Of a stretch of DNA of 64,000 nt, positions 13,101-31,622 are shown piece by piece. The stretch comes from Vitis vinifera (taxonomy: Eukaryota > Streptophyta > Magnoliopsida > Vitales > Vitaceae). The notes beneath the pieces were generated by a model. It was not told where the DNA came from. It searched no databases and saw only the letters and a list, made by a program, of their open reading frames with translations. The position numbers and the translations under genes were made by a program. Positions within the stretch are counted from its first letter, which is position 1. Every line of letters starts with the position of its first letter. Where the stretch lies: NCBI RefSeq assembly GCF_030704535.1, contig NC_081812.1, positions 16,775,001-16,839,000 of the forward strand. The letters are read 5' to 3'.

Positions 13101-14501
13101 ATATATGGTTGTGGGGATTTGATATTCTCATCTCACATGATCTTCACTCTAGTCTTTGTGCTCACATATCAGAAATATGGCACCCGAAGGTATAACATTC
13201 TTGTCATATAGTAGATTCAAATCTAACAAACTGAAAATTTTATACTATGTTTTACATATGTTTGATGTTCCTTACTTTAAGGTGCATGTATAATGGGATA
13301 GAGAAGGAGCCATGCATTCCCCCATATGTTTAGTTGGGAATCCATAGATCTGACCAGAATACTATGCTTTAACTTCTTTGATTGTTTGGAGTATAATTTT
13401 CTCAACCCGAATTACAATTAATCTGTTGTGAGACCAAACCATCAGGTTAACGTTTATGGATGGATGAAAGCAAAAACTTGGATTGTGAGCCACCCTTGTA
13501 AGGGGAAAAATGACTTTGTAATGGGATTTTTTATTTCCATTTCTAGTAATGTTTGGCAATCATGTTAGTTACTTGCCATGCTGTTAAGGTTTTTAAAACT
13601 GATTATAAAGAAATTTAAATTGTTAGATATGCGTCGACTGTAACTTAGAGGATTGTGTTTGGTATTAGGTTTCTGCTACAATGGATAGTCTGGGTCTGGC
13701 TTGGACATACTATCTCATATCTCTTATGGGTGCTCAGCTTGGATACAATGTGTCAATCCCGCTAGCCTAAATGTCAGTCCCATAGACATCATGTGGTTGT
13801 TTTCGATGTGTCCTTGCAGGTGCATAAAGCAGTTTGCATGGTTGATTGCTGTGGCACAAAGCTTCTTAATTGTAGCATCCCGCAAACATTACACGGTTGA
13901 CGTTGTTGTTGCATGGTAAGAATGATGCGATCTCTGATTATTATTCTATGAACATTTCTCTGGTAATTCTTGATTATAATGCAATCATCTAATTTTTCTG
14001 CAGGTATACTGTTAATTTAGTGGTATTCTTTATTGATAAGAAATTGCCAGGTTAGATGTTTAACTATGTTCATATCCAGCATTATTAATTTGAATATCAT
14101 CTTCTTGTCGTTCATCCCCCATTTTGTAGACTGTTATAGTAATGACATTAAGGTGTCCCAATGTAGAACTGCCTGATCGCTCCAATGGAAGTGCATCTCT
14201 ATTGCTACCACTGAGCACCAAAGATAAGGATAGCAAGACCAAAGAAGAGAATCACAAGCTATTGAATGGGAATTCGGGAGACCCTGCAGATTGGGTATAG
14301 TGAATCAATTAATTCTTATATCTTTTTTTGTTTTAATCAATTTTGGCTTCTTTTTTTCTTTCCTTGTTTCTTCTCTGTGATTTTTTCTGGTGTTGACATT
14401 GTTAATTGCTGTTTGTCCAGAGACAGAGAACTCAAGTAAATGGAAAAACTTTGGAAGACGGCAATACAGTCCACGCTGAGACAACAACAAATGGTGCATA
14501 G
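10181..14501 (+). CDS. IPCS: Inositol phosphorylceramide synthase (phosphatidylinositol:ceramide inositolphosphotransferase)
   Basis: This Golgi/trans-Golgi membrane enzyme transfers phosphoinositol from phosphatidylinositol to ceramide, making the core of plant glycosyl-inositol-phosphoryl-ceramides. Twelve coding exons join in phase: 10181-10213, 10474-10563, 11758-11844, 11965-12033, 12538-12618, 12773-12844, 12936-12996, 13087-13189, 13820-13915, 14004-14050, 14167-14294 and 14421-14501. The protein has 315 residues; the Arabidopsis homologues have about 305. The start [16 protein letters not shown] matches the family. Sphingomyelin-synthase-type motifs are present: [14 protein letters not shown] (residues 173-186) and [13 protein letters not shown] (220-232), giving the expected catalytic triad H181, H222, D226. 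Several hydrophobic membrane segments lie between residues 35 and 240. The C-terminal tail is polar and cytosolic-like, rich in K, E and N. The family assignment is firm; individual splice sites were chosen by GT/AG and phase and are very likely right. Confidence 0.95.
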
Positions 14502-14907
14502 ATAATGGAAGCTGCAATTGTTGGAACAACGGAAGCTGCTGCAGAGATTGATGTTTAAATCTTTGGGACCTTGGCTTTAAAGGTTCAGTTGCTTGTGTGG
14601 TGGGCTTGTATTTGACGAGACTGGCAAACATGTCTTGTATTCTAGTGGAAATGGAATTTGAGTTGTATGCTTTTTAAACATTGTGGACCTGCTCCTCCTT
14701 GTCCCCATTAAATTCCATCCACCACAGCCACCAACTTCAGAATGTACCATGGAATTTTCAGCCTTTCTATTACTTTTATCATTTTTCCACCATACAGATA
14801 CTGCCCCCCATTTGTTCCTGGCAGATCACACTGGCTCTTTCCTATTTCAAATGGTAAAATTTAAAAATTTTGCAGGGAACGGGTTATTGACCTGACTGGT
14901 TGTCAGC

Positions 14908-14913
14908 AATAAA
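14908..14913 (+). terminator. Putative IPCS polyadenylation signal
   Basis: AATAAA lies about 400 bases after the stop codon at 14499-14501. It is a plausible near-upstream element for cleavage. Plant poly(A) signals are loose, so an earlier site is possible. Confidence 0.35.
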
Positions 14914-14914
14914 A

Positions 14915-17650
14915 ACCATGTCATTGTCACTGTGTTAACGGATTGCTTGACTTGCAGTTTGCTCATTACAGTCATGATAACTCAACTTAAGAAGGGAAAC
15001 CTTGTAAGGGAAAATTACTACTCATACCCTCAAGTCCATGCCATGCTTAAAAAAGTTCCAAGTGACTCCAACATGCAGAAAGAGAGCTAATGGGTGGGAA
15101 CCAGAGTCGGGAGGGGCCATGGTCCATTGGAATTATGATGGCTATATGGGCTATAGCCAGGCGTGTAGAAGCCGAACTACTTCAGCAATTGGTTGATGAT
15201 GTGGTGACAAGGGACCACTGCTCTCTTTTTAATGCAACTATGACATGAGCTGTTGATGCAATTAGATACCCCATTGTGTATGACACCCAACAAGCCCACT
15301 TTTCTACAGTTGTTTTTGTGTTCAACAACTCCTTTAAAGCAGTAAAGGCTTGCATTTAAAATGGAGGTCACTCCCTGCATCACATGCCCTTTTTCTTCCA
15401 CAAACAGACAGAGACTGGTCCACCATCTTTTGGACTAGGGAAAAATCCCCAGCCCACTCTTTCAGCAAGCTACATTTCTCTTTAAATAATGTTTCCATTT
15501 TTTTATGCACATTATATACTTGCAGCCCACTTGTCATCGGAGAGGATATCACCATAACGTGTTGGGTCACAAATCTCTCCAATTGGTTTCACATTTCAGA
15601 TTGGTTGCCTACTTGGGATGCCTAGGATTTGGAACTTGAGACAAGTCCCTCTAGGATTGGGTAAATTTTCAAGTGGATTAGATGGGGTCAAACTCCAGCA
15701 TCATGAAGGAATAAAATCAAGAAGAGATGTGTATATGTCTCATTATTTATTCTGTTATTTTTGTTATTTTTTTTTTTTTGCACTAAAATTCAAGGCTATA
15801 GGCTGTACACAGCTAGTTTTGCTTGCCCATGTGGTCTACCTTTCATGTGTATTTTTTGTTGGCACTTGACAGCAAAACATGCCCCATACTCACCTTGTAA
15901 GGCAAGATGAGCTAGTGAGGACCCATCTGTGACTGCACCCAAAAAGCGATGCTGGCGCAATTTAAGCTGTAAAAAGCTAGGAAAGAGCAAGAGAGCTATG
16001 CATTTTCATAATTGAGGCATGTCAAAATGAGAAGCACTTTTTCATTTTTTTTACCCTTTACATGCTTATCTTTTCATACAAAGGGGTCCTCTTGACCCCT
16101 CTGTGGGTGGTACTAATAATTACACCGATTATAATACGTAGACTGTTTCCCCTTGGTAGACCTTGGTTTGAGTCATCATCACTACGTGATCAGGCATGCT
16201 GAATTTCTGATATGGTTCCAAATTATGGGGAAACCATTTCGGCAGTAGGGGGTCCATTCTGTTCCTGGTAATTCATTCTTTCCCTAAAACAGGTGTCTAC
16301 TCTCTAGTAGTGTATCAACCCTCTTTATTTCTTAAATCTTCAAATTTAGTTGAGAAACATGTGTTATTACTTGCATTACTTTAAATTTCTAAATTTGGTG
16401 TAGGGGTTTTTTCAACACAAGCACATGGGAGCCCCCATTTTCTTCTCTCCTCTTCTTTGTTTTTTCAAATTTCCAAATTCCATATCCCTCGATTATCCCA
16501 TTCTTTTTGTCATATTAAAGGACTGTGATCGGAGAAGGTTATCCATCACCATCCTAATAGAAAGCAACATTACTTTCTTGCCACTGAAATGGATTGGGCA
16601 TAAAGCCTACTCTGTCATGCGACAGAGAGTGAGGTGAGGTTTAAAATGTATGGCTTTTGTTTAATCATTCACACATGGTGTTGCTGCTACTCAGCAGGAC
16701 GTGCTTCGTCTTTACAATCACAATCCCCAGGTCCAACCCATCACCCCCACAAAAGAAAAGATTCTTTGGAACGAAATATAATTTATGTTAGAAAGTGTTG
16801 AGAAGGAATAGGAAAAGAATAGGCAAAGGAGAGATGTTGAAAGGAAGGAGCAGGCACTGCGAGGCCTTATCCTCAAGGGAAAGTTCCTGATTTGATCTTA
16901 ATATCCACTTCCACACCGATTGTTATTGCAAGTCTAAAATTTTCTAGTGCCCTAGATATACACAAGATTATGTCAAATGACTCAAATCCAAAAGAAAGAG
17001 AGAATGGATACTTGGTCAATGCCGTTATAGAATATTAATATGTAGTTGATTGAAAATATCACTCTTGGTCTCCTTCAAAGTGGATTTACCTCTGACACGG
17101 CTATCCACTTGGGGCCTCTGTATGGGTATTGAGTGCTAGCCTTTTACATAATTGGAGTGCAATTCAATTGGGGCAAATCTCTCTGGAAATTTGATTTTGG
17201 TGGTTGGAGCTGATGGATACACACATAGAATTACTTAATCAAGCTCTACATGGATTTTTAGCAATGGAGATCAGGAGAGGTGACCCATCTGATCTGATAT
17301 TACAAATTGATTTGTGGAATTCCCTTGTAGCCTATATGCTGTGATCTAAACTAATGAGGACAGGACAGTGGTAAACAAACTGGCCTCCAATCTTAATGCA
17401 ACCATACCATACCAAAACTAGACTACAGGCTAGGATAGGATGTTTTCTACGTCATCGATTTGTATGACTTTGACCCACCGAAAACGACCGTTGGTTTCAA
17501 CCAGATCTCAATCTCTCCACTAAAATTAAAAATAATAAAAAATAGAAAACCAGCAATGACTATGAGAGAGAGGAAGCGAGGAAACATGAAACGGAGAAAA
17601 GCAGAAGGCTTAAAGCAAAGCAGTTAAGGCCTTTTGCAAATCACATGAGC
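14915..17650. other. Intergenic region between IPCS and BSK
   Basis: There is no gene I can support. ORFs at 15177-15990 occur on both strands without family resemblance or splice structure. The 17460-17650 part, rich in AG repeats, is probably BSK promoter and leader. Confidence 0.5.
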
Positions 17651-17657
17651 GAGAGAA

Positions 17658-17668
17658 TAAATATATAG
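17658..17668 (+). promoter_or_regulatory. Putative TATA box of the BSK gene
   Basis: The sequence taaatatatag lies about 220 bases upstream of the ATG at 17879. It is followed by an AG-rich and then CT-rich leader containing a (GC)n(AC)n microsatellite near 17720-17740 and TC-rich runs up to the start codon. Such leaders are common in plant genes. Evidence is position and motif only. Confidence 0.4.
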
Positions 17669-17878
17669 AGAGAAAGGAAGTAGAAAAAGCAAGCAAAGCC
17701 TTGGATCCACAAATCCCTACGCGCGCGCACACACACACACTCTCAAATCAGAAATACAGTGTCTTATCATTCCGATCCTTTCTCCCATTTCAAGTTTCGA
17801 CTCGAGTGATCTTGCTGCAATGTATGCCGTCTGATTCATCCTCATCATCTCTCTCACTCCACCGTTTGATCTCCGGCA

Positions 17879-24680
<6,802 letters not shown>

Positions 24681-25706
24681 GTGTATAGGTTTCTTTTCCT
24701 CTCTCTTGCTTCCTTCTTTTAACTGTAATTTTGTTTAGTCTCTTGTATTTATTCCCTATTTGTCATATTTTGCCATTTTCAGCTCTTGCCACCTTAGAGG
24801 ATTCTTTGAAATTATTGTTGGTTTTGATATATATATATATTTTCCCTTTTTTTCCCATTCTCTGAATATGAATCTAAAAGAAATCAAAGAAAGAAGGTTA
24901 AACACTTTTGACTGTTAATTATACATATATATATATTCTGTCATCCAAACCTGCAAATTTAGAATTACACTGCACAGCTTGTTGGATGACTGGTTTAAGT
25001 TCTGATTTTGATTCACTGTGGCGATTAAACCCAAATGATAGGGTTGAAATTTTGGGCTGAAAGCCCGGAACTCCTTTTTATGAACAAGGACATCAAGAAC
25101 AAGACAACAACCATGTTGAATCTTAATATGGTTCAGATTGCTCTTGATTTTAATGGAAAACCCGGGCCCTCACCCTGGGTGCGCATCACCACAAAAAATC
25201 TCTTCGAACATATACTATGACCAAGGGCCCGTTAACTGCGATAGGCCCACGTCTGGACTCGGCAAGGGGTCTGACTCTGAGCTACCTGGCTCTTCAACTG
25301 GGACATGGCCACGTCCCGCAGCAGCCTTGCACTAAGTTGGCTGACGTCTAGGCCGCGGAGCTTAAGAGTTCCTTTATTGTGTTATTTAGTAGAATAAAAA
25401 AGATTTGCAGGATTTTGTTTTCAAAGCCGATAAGTGGAGCGACAACAGTACGAAGATACTTATAATATTAAAAGAAGAGACAATGGCACTTTTATGACAT
25501 GGGATAACAAAGACTAGTCGTAAAGCTCTGATAATTATAAGAAACAAGCAAATGTGGAAATAACTAACTCGAATATACGTGTGAAGGCAAATACAACTGT
25601 ATAGATAACTATAGAAACGCCTCAAGGCTTGACACTGTGCTGGCACGCCCATCCTCCCACTCGAGTTCTTCTGCACTCTTTTACAGAATTGATTCTTTAC
25701 AGGATC
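24681..25706. other. Tail-to-tail spacer between BSK and the RING-CH gene
   Basis: This holds the 3' untranslated regions of the two convergent genes. (TA)n tracts lie near 24825-24840 and 24925-24937. A distinctly GC-rich patch occupies 25155-25370, with ggcccg, cacgtc and gccgcgg phrases, and contains no recognisable coding sequence. Confidence 0.5.
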
Positions 25707-27892
25707 TCATGATGGCACGTTGAAGTGAAAGAGCCAAGATATGACAAAAGCAAACACCATGCAAGCAAGCAGGAAATTTAGGAAGCGATGGCCATGCCAG
25801 AAGCTTCGGGTCTCAGCACCAGACACTGTTGTAGAGACTGCAGCTGGGGCTGGGGCTGTGGCTGTGGCTGTGACTGTGGCATTATTGCTGGTTTCATTCG
25901 AATGCTCTGTCAACTCCATTTCGCTTGCACTAAAAACATTTCGTGCAGTCGAATTACAGATTTCACAAGTCCTGAAAAAATTTAGCAAACTGAATTAGTG
26001 GAGAAGCAATTTCACAGGCAAGATGCCTATTTCTCCCATCGACACAAAAATGCCCATACAAGCAGTTAACAATACCTACAACCATTACTTAAGTATGGGG
26101 AACAAATTGAATTGTTCAGTAATGCTCTCTGTTTGATGCTTTTTTTGTGAAAGAGAGCTAAGAAAGGACAAACCCGACAAAACAAATCTTCTCTGGGAGA
26201 AGGAAAGATCCGTTTATCCAAAATGAAAACGTAAAAAGTACCAGACAACTGAATACAACAAGGACATATCTCATCAAATGTCTCAGAAAGTATACCATGA
26301 TGGGAGAATAAAAATATCAAACAAACAAACAAAAAAAAGGACAATTAAAGAAGAGAATCAAATATGACCCATTTAAATTCTGCATGAACTTAAAATCCCA
26401 CGCCTCAAGTTGTGGTGAAGGCTTCATTCTTCGTTAGTGAGTATGCTCTTGATGATAAATTTTTTGCGATCAAATGCCATGTAAAGCATAGTTGAGGTAT
26501 TAATACCATACCTGAGAAACTTTAATCAAATTATATCAAATATCAAATTGGAATCTTAGAAGGTATCAATTCTTAGATTCTCAGATCTAACAGAAAACTG
26601 CCACCACATCTTAGAAATTAGGTTCGAATCAACAAGTTCAGACTTAAGGGTATCTAAACTGCTAAGGACATTATAAAAGTAAATCATTTAAATATATAAG
26701 AATCACTATGCATATATCCATTAATAATTGGGTGGGGTATGATACCTAGAACTTTGATCTATGACCATATGAAAAGGAAAAAAAAAAAATCACTAGTCAC
26801 TATTAAAACCAACAGAAAATCTGGAATCTGCATCATGGGATCGAAATATCTTAGGTGGAGCACTTCGAAGAAGTAAGCTTCAGCTGGGAAAACCATATAT
26901 ACGAAGGAGGGGTCAAATCTCCACTATCATAAAGAGAAGGGAAACCAGAAAAAAGAGAAATAGGGAGATTCCTAAACATCCAAAAAAGGACAGAGTAGAA
27001 GGGAATCTTCTGCATATGTAGGCATAGAAACAGGTCTTCATGATGCTTTACTCAATGGCTTTACTTTTTCCATCATCTTCTTTAATTAGCGTAATCTCCC
27101 TTTCCACTTTTCATTTAATATCAAACATAGTTCTTATAATAGAGCAGACCTCTTATGCTAAGCTTTAATTAAACTGCATGGTTCAAGAACCCAAACTCTG
27201 AAATAATCAACACAAAATCATCAATCAGGAAAAGGGGTTCCCACGTTAGAACAAAATCATAGTTAAAAATACAGGCATGTAATTGAAACACATCGAGTGA
27301 ATGTCTGGACGCGCAAAATGCTAAGAACAGCCAAATGGGTGTCTGGAATTTCACAAGAAGCACTGTAATTCTCTGCAAATATATCAAGTAAATTAAGATG
27401 AGAAACATGGAAATATAGGGTTCGTACTTACTTATTTCCCTTAATCTTGAACCAGGCTTCAGCACAATGTTTGTGGGCAGCAGCCAAATCCTCCTTACAA
27501 GAACAACCCAATTCAATAGGAATCCCGGACTCATAGTTACTACTCTCTAAGCTCAGGTGACAAATTCTACAATCTCTCTCTGCTTTAGCCAAATGCACCT
27601 TGATTTCGGGAACCCCGTTTTCAGTTTCGACCTCCACCGAGCAATCCGACATGGAAGAGACTCTCCTAGAATCCGAAACCCCTCCAATCTCGGCATCCGT
27701 GACGCAGGCAAAGCTGTACTCATCATAGGATCCACCGGCGGTGGAATAGAACAGAGAATAACACGACCCTTCGTCTGCATCAGAGAAACAGAGGCTACCG
27801 TCGCCGCTTCCATCGCTTCCATCGCTTCCTCCGAAGGAACGGCGGTGACCCCCTTGTTCTAGATCGATGTGGGACATTTCTACTGCTGACAT
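25707..27892 (-). CDS. RING-CH (RINGv, C4HC3) zinc-finger protein with C-terminal membrane segment
   Basis: Probable membrane-associated E3 ubiquitin ligase of the MARCH-like RING-variant class. Two coding exons join in phase: 27892-27432 and 25971-25707, giving 241 residues; the 1460 bp intron splits the finger just before its last cysteine pair. Ligands are visible in order: C108-x2-C111, C130-x-C132, H140-x2-C143, then C156-x2-C159 (from TCEIC after the junction). The fourth ligand pair being C-x-C followed by H-x2-C is the RING-CH signature rather than a classic RING. The N-terminal 100 residues are acidic and rich in S, G and D, so probably disordered. The C-terminus has an A/T/V-rich linker and one hydrophobic helix (FLNFLLACMVFAFVISWLF) near the end. 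Two in-frame ATGs exist (27892 and 27877); MSHIDLEQGG at the second is also a plausible start. Confidence 0.88.
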
Positions 27893-28113
27893 TTCAAAGA
27901 CCCAGAAGCAGAAACTTGGATTTAGGCAACAAACAGAGCATCAAAACCCTCCAAGCTCGAAACTTTGGGCTTTGGAACACTCCATCCTCTGCTTTTCTCT
28001 TCACGAGAAGATTGAATTTGAGGATTTAAAACTAGTGGGTATTGGATTAGGTGCCACCTCTTACCTCCATTTACGCTTGTTACCAAAGATTAAGACACGA
28101 AAAAGGTAAAACC

Positions 28114-28144
<31 letters not shown>

Positions 28145-31100
28145 AGAAAAGAAATCGAATAATCAGATAGACAAAACACACAGGTCTGTATTGGAGAATG
28201 CAGAGTAGTAAAGATGAACAGCGGAAGGTGCGGGTTTTAGGAGGAAAAAACAACAGTCTCTGAGACAAAGACTCATGCTTTTGCTAGGAAATACTCCGAC
28301 TGAGGCACTGCAAAGAAGAAGAGGAACGTGCAGTGAGTGCACAGACAAGAAAGAGAGACGGGATTTGATTGATGAAATGGGAAAACAGGAAGACCTGCCA
28401 CTTTACTTGGGCACTATGCTCTCACAAGATTCTGTACGCTTGATGGTATCCATTTCACAATAGTCAAATATTTTCTCCATCCAACGGTGTACATCTAAGG
28501 GAGACGTACTCCTCCCCGCATAGAAGTACCTTCGCCACCCAAAATGATTTTCAGCAAAATTTAATAGCGAGGTTAAAAGATAGGAAAATGGGCGTCGGAA
28601 GACAAATTTTCTTTCTGCTTTTTGGCCTTTTTCTTTTCTCTGTCACACATGTATGCATGGATATTACATTTTCACGAAAAGACACTCCAGTCCCTATAAT
28701 GTTACACAAATCGTATAGAAAAATGTGAAATTATGTTGTGGACAAGGGTAATTACGTCAGAAAGACAAAAAAATGGTCCTGAGAAGCATCGTCCCGTTGT
28801 CGTGTTTTGGAGATGGGGCAGTGAGCTTTGTCTCCATTAAATTAAACTACTCCTAAAAAGGGTATTTATTACTTTCAGAGTTTTAGTTTACCCATACACT
28901 CCTCAATACGCTACGCTTCCTTTATTTCCAGCAACTGTAAGCACTTATTCGGTGCATCGCCCCCTATCTTTCTTAAGGTGGGTATTACAAATTTTCTTCG
29001 AAATGGTATGACAGTTGACCAGGGTGGACCACCTCCGGTCGGTCGTCAGAAACAGTGTGTATGCATATATAAAATTATATGTGCCCTTGCGTGAACAACA
29101 CAAAAGCAAAGAGAAATGAAAGAATAATCATAGGAAAAGAGGAGGAAAACTGCAAAGCTGGTAGTCAATAATCAATATAGAGAAACTGATGCTGGGGTTC
29201 CTCATCTTTTAATTATCAGTGGGGTCTCCATGACCATTCTTTTCAACCTTTATTTATGAATGAATCTTAGAAAATTATGGAATGCATGGCCACGGAAGAG
29301 TAGAGGAAATTTCAAAAATGGGGTGGTGAGGGAGACCATGAGGATCGACTTTGAAATTGGTATTTATGAGAGTATTTGTGTTTGATCTTATTTGAAAACA
29401 CATGAAGAGTTCAAAATCTTAATTCCTTAATATTAAAAAACATTATTGTCACATGCAAAATGGTACGCTTCTAACTTTGAATTTTGATCGGCATTTCTAC
29501 TTGAAATTGAACCAATTTGAGCTTCACATATTGTATGGTGTCGAAAAAGAAACAATTCTAGTCAATTTTAGTTGTTTGAGATGTGTGTTAAATCATGATT
29601 TGTGAGGCACGTTAAATCAATAGATCCAAAATATCAGAGACATAGTAGGAAGAGGAGAAAAGGTCCTTTCAACCCATGTAGATATGCTCTTAATTCGGTA
29701 CTTGAATTCCATCTGGTCTTTTTCTTCTTTTTAACAATCATTTGCAACCAACCACCCCATATGGACGCAACCTGATTTGAGAGGCTTTGAAAAACTGGGA
29801 AGGTGGAGCCACTGCACCTTCTCAACAAGACTAGAGAGAGGAGCAAGTAGGCCCAAATGCACATTGGTTGTGGTGGTTAAAGCGGAGCTGGTACGCTAGA
29901 AACTTCCCTCTTAGTTTCTCCTATCTACTTTTTTTTTTACTTTCTTTTCCTCATTTCTTCTTTGAAATGGAGCTGTTTGCCGGTAGCCACGAAAAATATA
30001 ACAAGGGCCCTCTAGATAGCTTCCGTCCAAATTCCGAAAGGACAGCTCTGTCTCCATGCTCCATGATGCCTTAGGTTTTAGGCAAACCTTATTGAATAGC
30101 TGGGACAAAGCAGAAATGAGGATCATCTTTGTGAACATATTTTCCTGATGTTCCAACTATGAACAGGGATAATTATTTGACGGGGTTAATTGGTTATTTC
30201 ATCTGAGAAAAAGATGATATTCTCAACCCAATAGCATGCCGCGTCATTGAGTGGTTGTGGTGGCTTGCGCCTAGTGGGAAAATCTGGGGGAGATCGCATA
30301 TCAGAAATTTTAGCATTAGTCTTATGTATCTCTTTTTCCTTTTTGTATCACTTAAAAAACTTGTCAAGGACGGGCTACGGGCTTTAGGTTTGATACCATA
30401 TATTGGAGAGTCCCTCGACTGTTTCAAATTCCCAGCTCAAGAAGAAACCGACTTTCACATTACATCACTTTTGTTGCACCGTTAAAGCTGTGGGGTTTGG
30501 CACCATATGAAAAGATTCGAAAGTTGCTGTCATTAGAGCAGGGCAACACTCATAATCACTTCACGCCACTCATGATGACTCATGTCACACAAGCTGCCTC
30601 CACTTGTAGTCACCACCATCCCCAGCTTTCGGTCATATTCGTTTCTCCCATTTCTCCTCACTTGATCATGGATTTTGAAAAGGATGCTTGGGGACACGTC
30701 CCTGTTTTCTCAAGCTTGATTCAGTGTCCCAGCTGACATCCAATCCATCTTTTCTGCAAGCATAACTCAGGTCTGCATCAGATTGCCTACCGAGAAAAGG
30801 AATCGAGTCAAGTTCAGCTTATGGTTGCTGTAATTCTTTACGTCGGTAGTCAATTGTGATAGGATGGTGCCAGAGTTCAACATTCGGTCCTTTGCAAGGA
30901 CAAAATATATAAATAATGAATGTAGGGTTTCCAATGCAATTATGAAATACGAATAGTAGAAGGAGTGAGTTGAATAACAAGAACAAGACAAAATAGGCTA
31001 GGGTTGGTTAAGATCTCTTGGGAAAGAACCTAGAAAATCTACAGCAAATGAGGATATATAGGACAATTAGTTTACAGGGCTGCAAGGACAAGGGGAAGAC

Positions 31101-31622
31101 TAGATGTGATGTGGATAGAAAACAATATGCTGCCATGTATAGAAATATATCTATATATCTGTGTGGCTGTGTATCAGTGCATGTGAAGAAGAATCCCAAA
31201 AACCTTTTTCCAAAAAATAAAGTATTGTATATGGAAATAACAGGTTTCATATATAATTGGAAAAAGAACTGAAACAAAGAACTATTTATCCTTCTCGTCT
31301 AATTTATCAACCATTATGACAATGTAAACTCCACCATTGCGTTATAGAAAGAAACCATAGAATAATGGATTACAATTTAGTACCAGGCGGAAGTTTGGCC
31401 CACCATAAGATGATCTCAGGATACCAAGGCCAGTGGAAAGGTTACTGAACAACCTCTCAGACTTCGATAGCAATGATGGTTCTCTATCACAGAGGTCTAG
31501 GTCTCTTTTATTCATGCAGCAAGTCAGCAACCATCACTGGGAAAGTACAGTTGTAGGAATCCTCTTCCATATCATATCATCTACTGCATTTCCAGCAAGT
31601 CAGGGAAATACAAGCATTAACC
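27893..31622. other. Region between the RING-CH and MYB genes
   Basis: The first ~200 bases contain the RING-CH leader (minus strand). After that I see no gene. ORFs at 29634-30736 have no family resemblance and no consistent splice sites. The last 300 bases (about 31340-31622) are probably the MYB 3' untranslated region. Confidence 0.45.

Noticed and set aside
13668..13819. Possible extra exon in IPCS intron 8 (after 'ttggtattag')
   Set aside because: It opens in frame but reaches a stop after about 32 codons, has no good donor, and the protein aligns with the family without it. The longer ORF at 13701-13919 is intron read-through.
15177..15990. Cluster of ORFs between IPCS and BSK
   Set aside because: Both strands are open in short overlapping frames, no homology is recognised, and splice sites do not link them.
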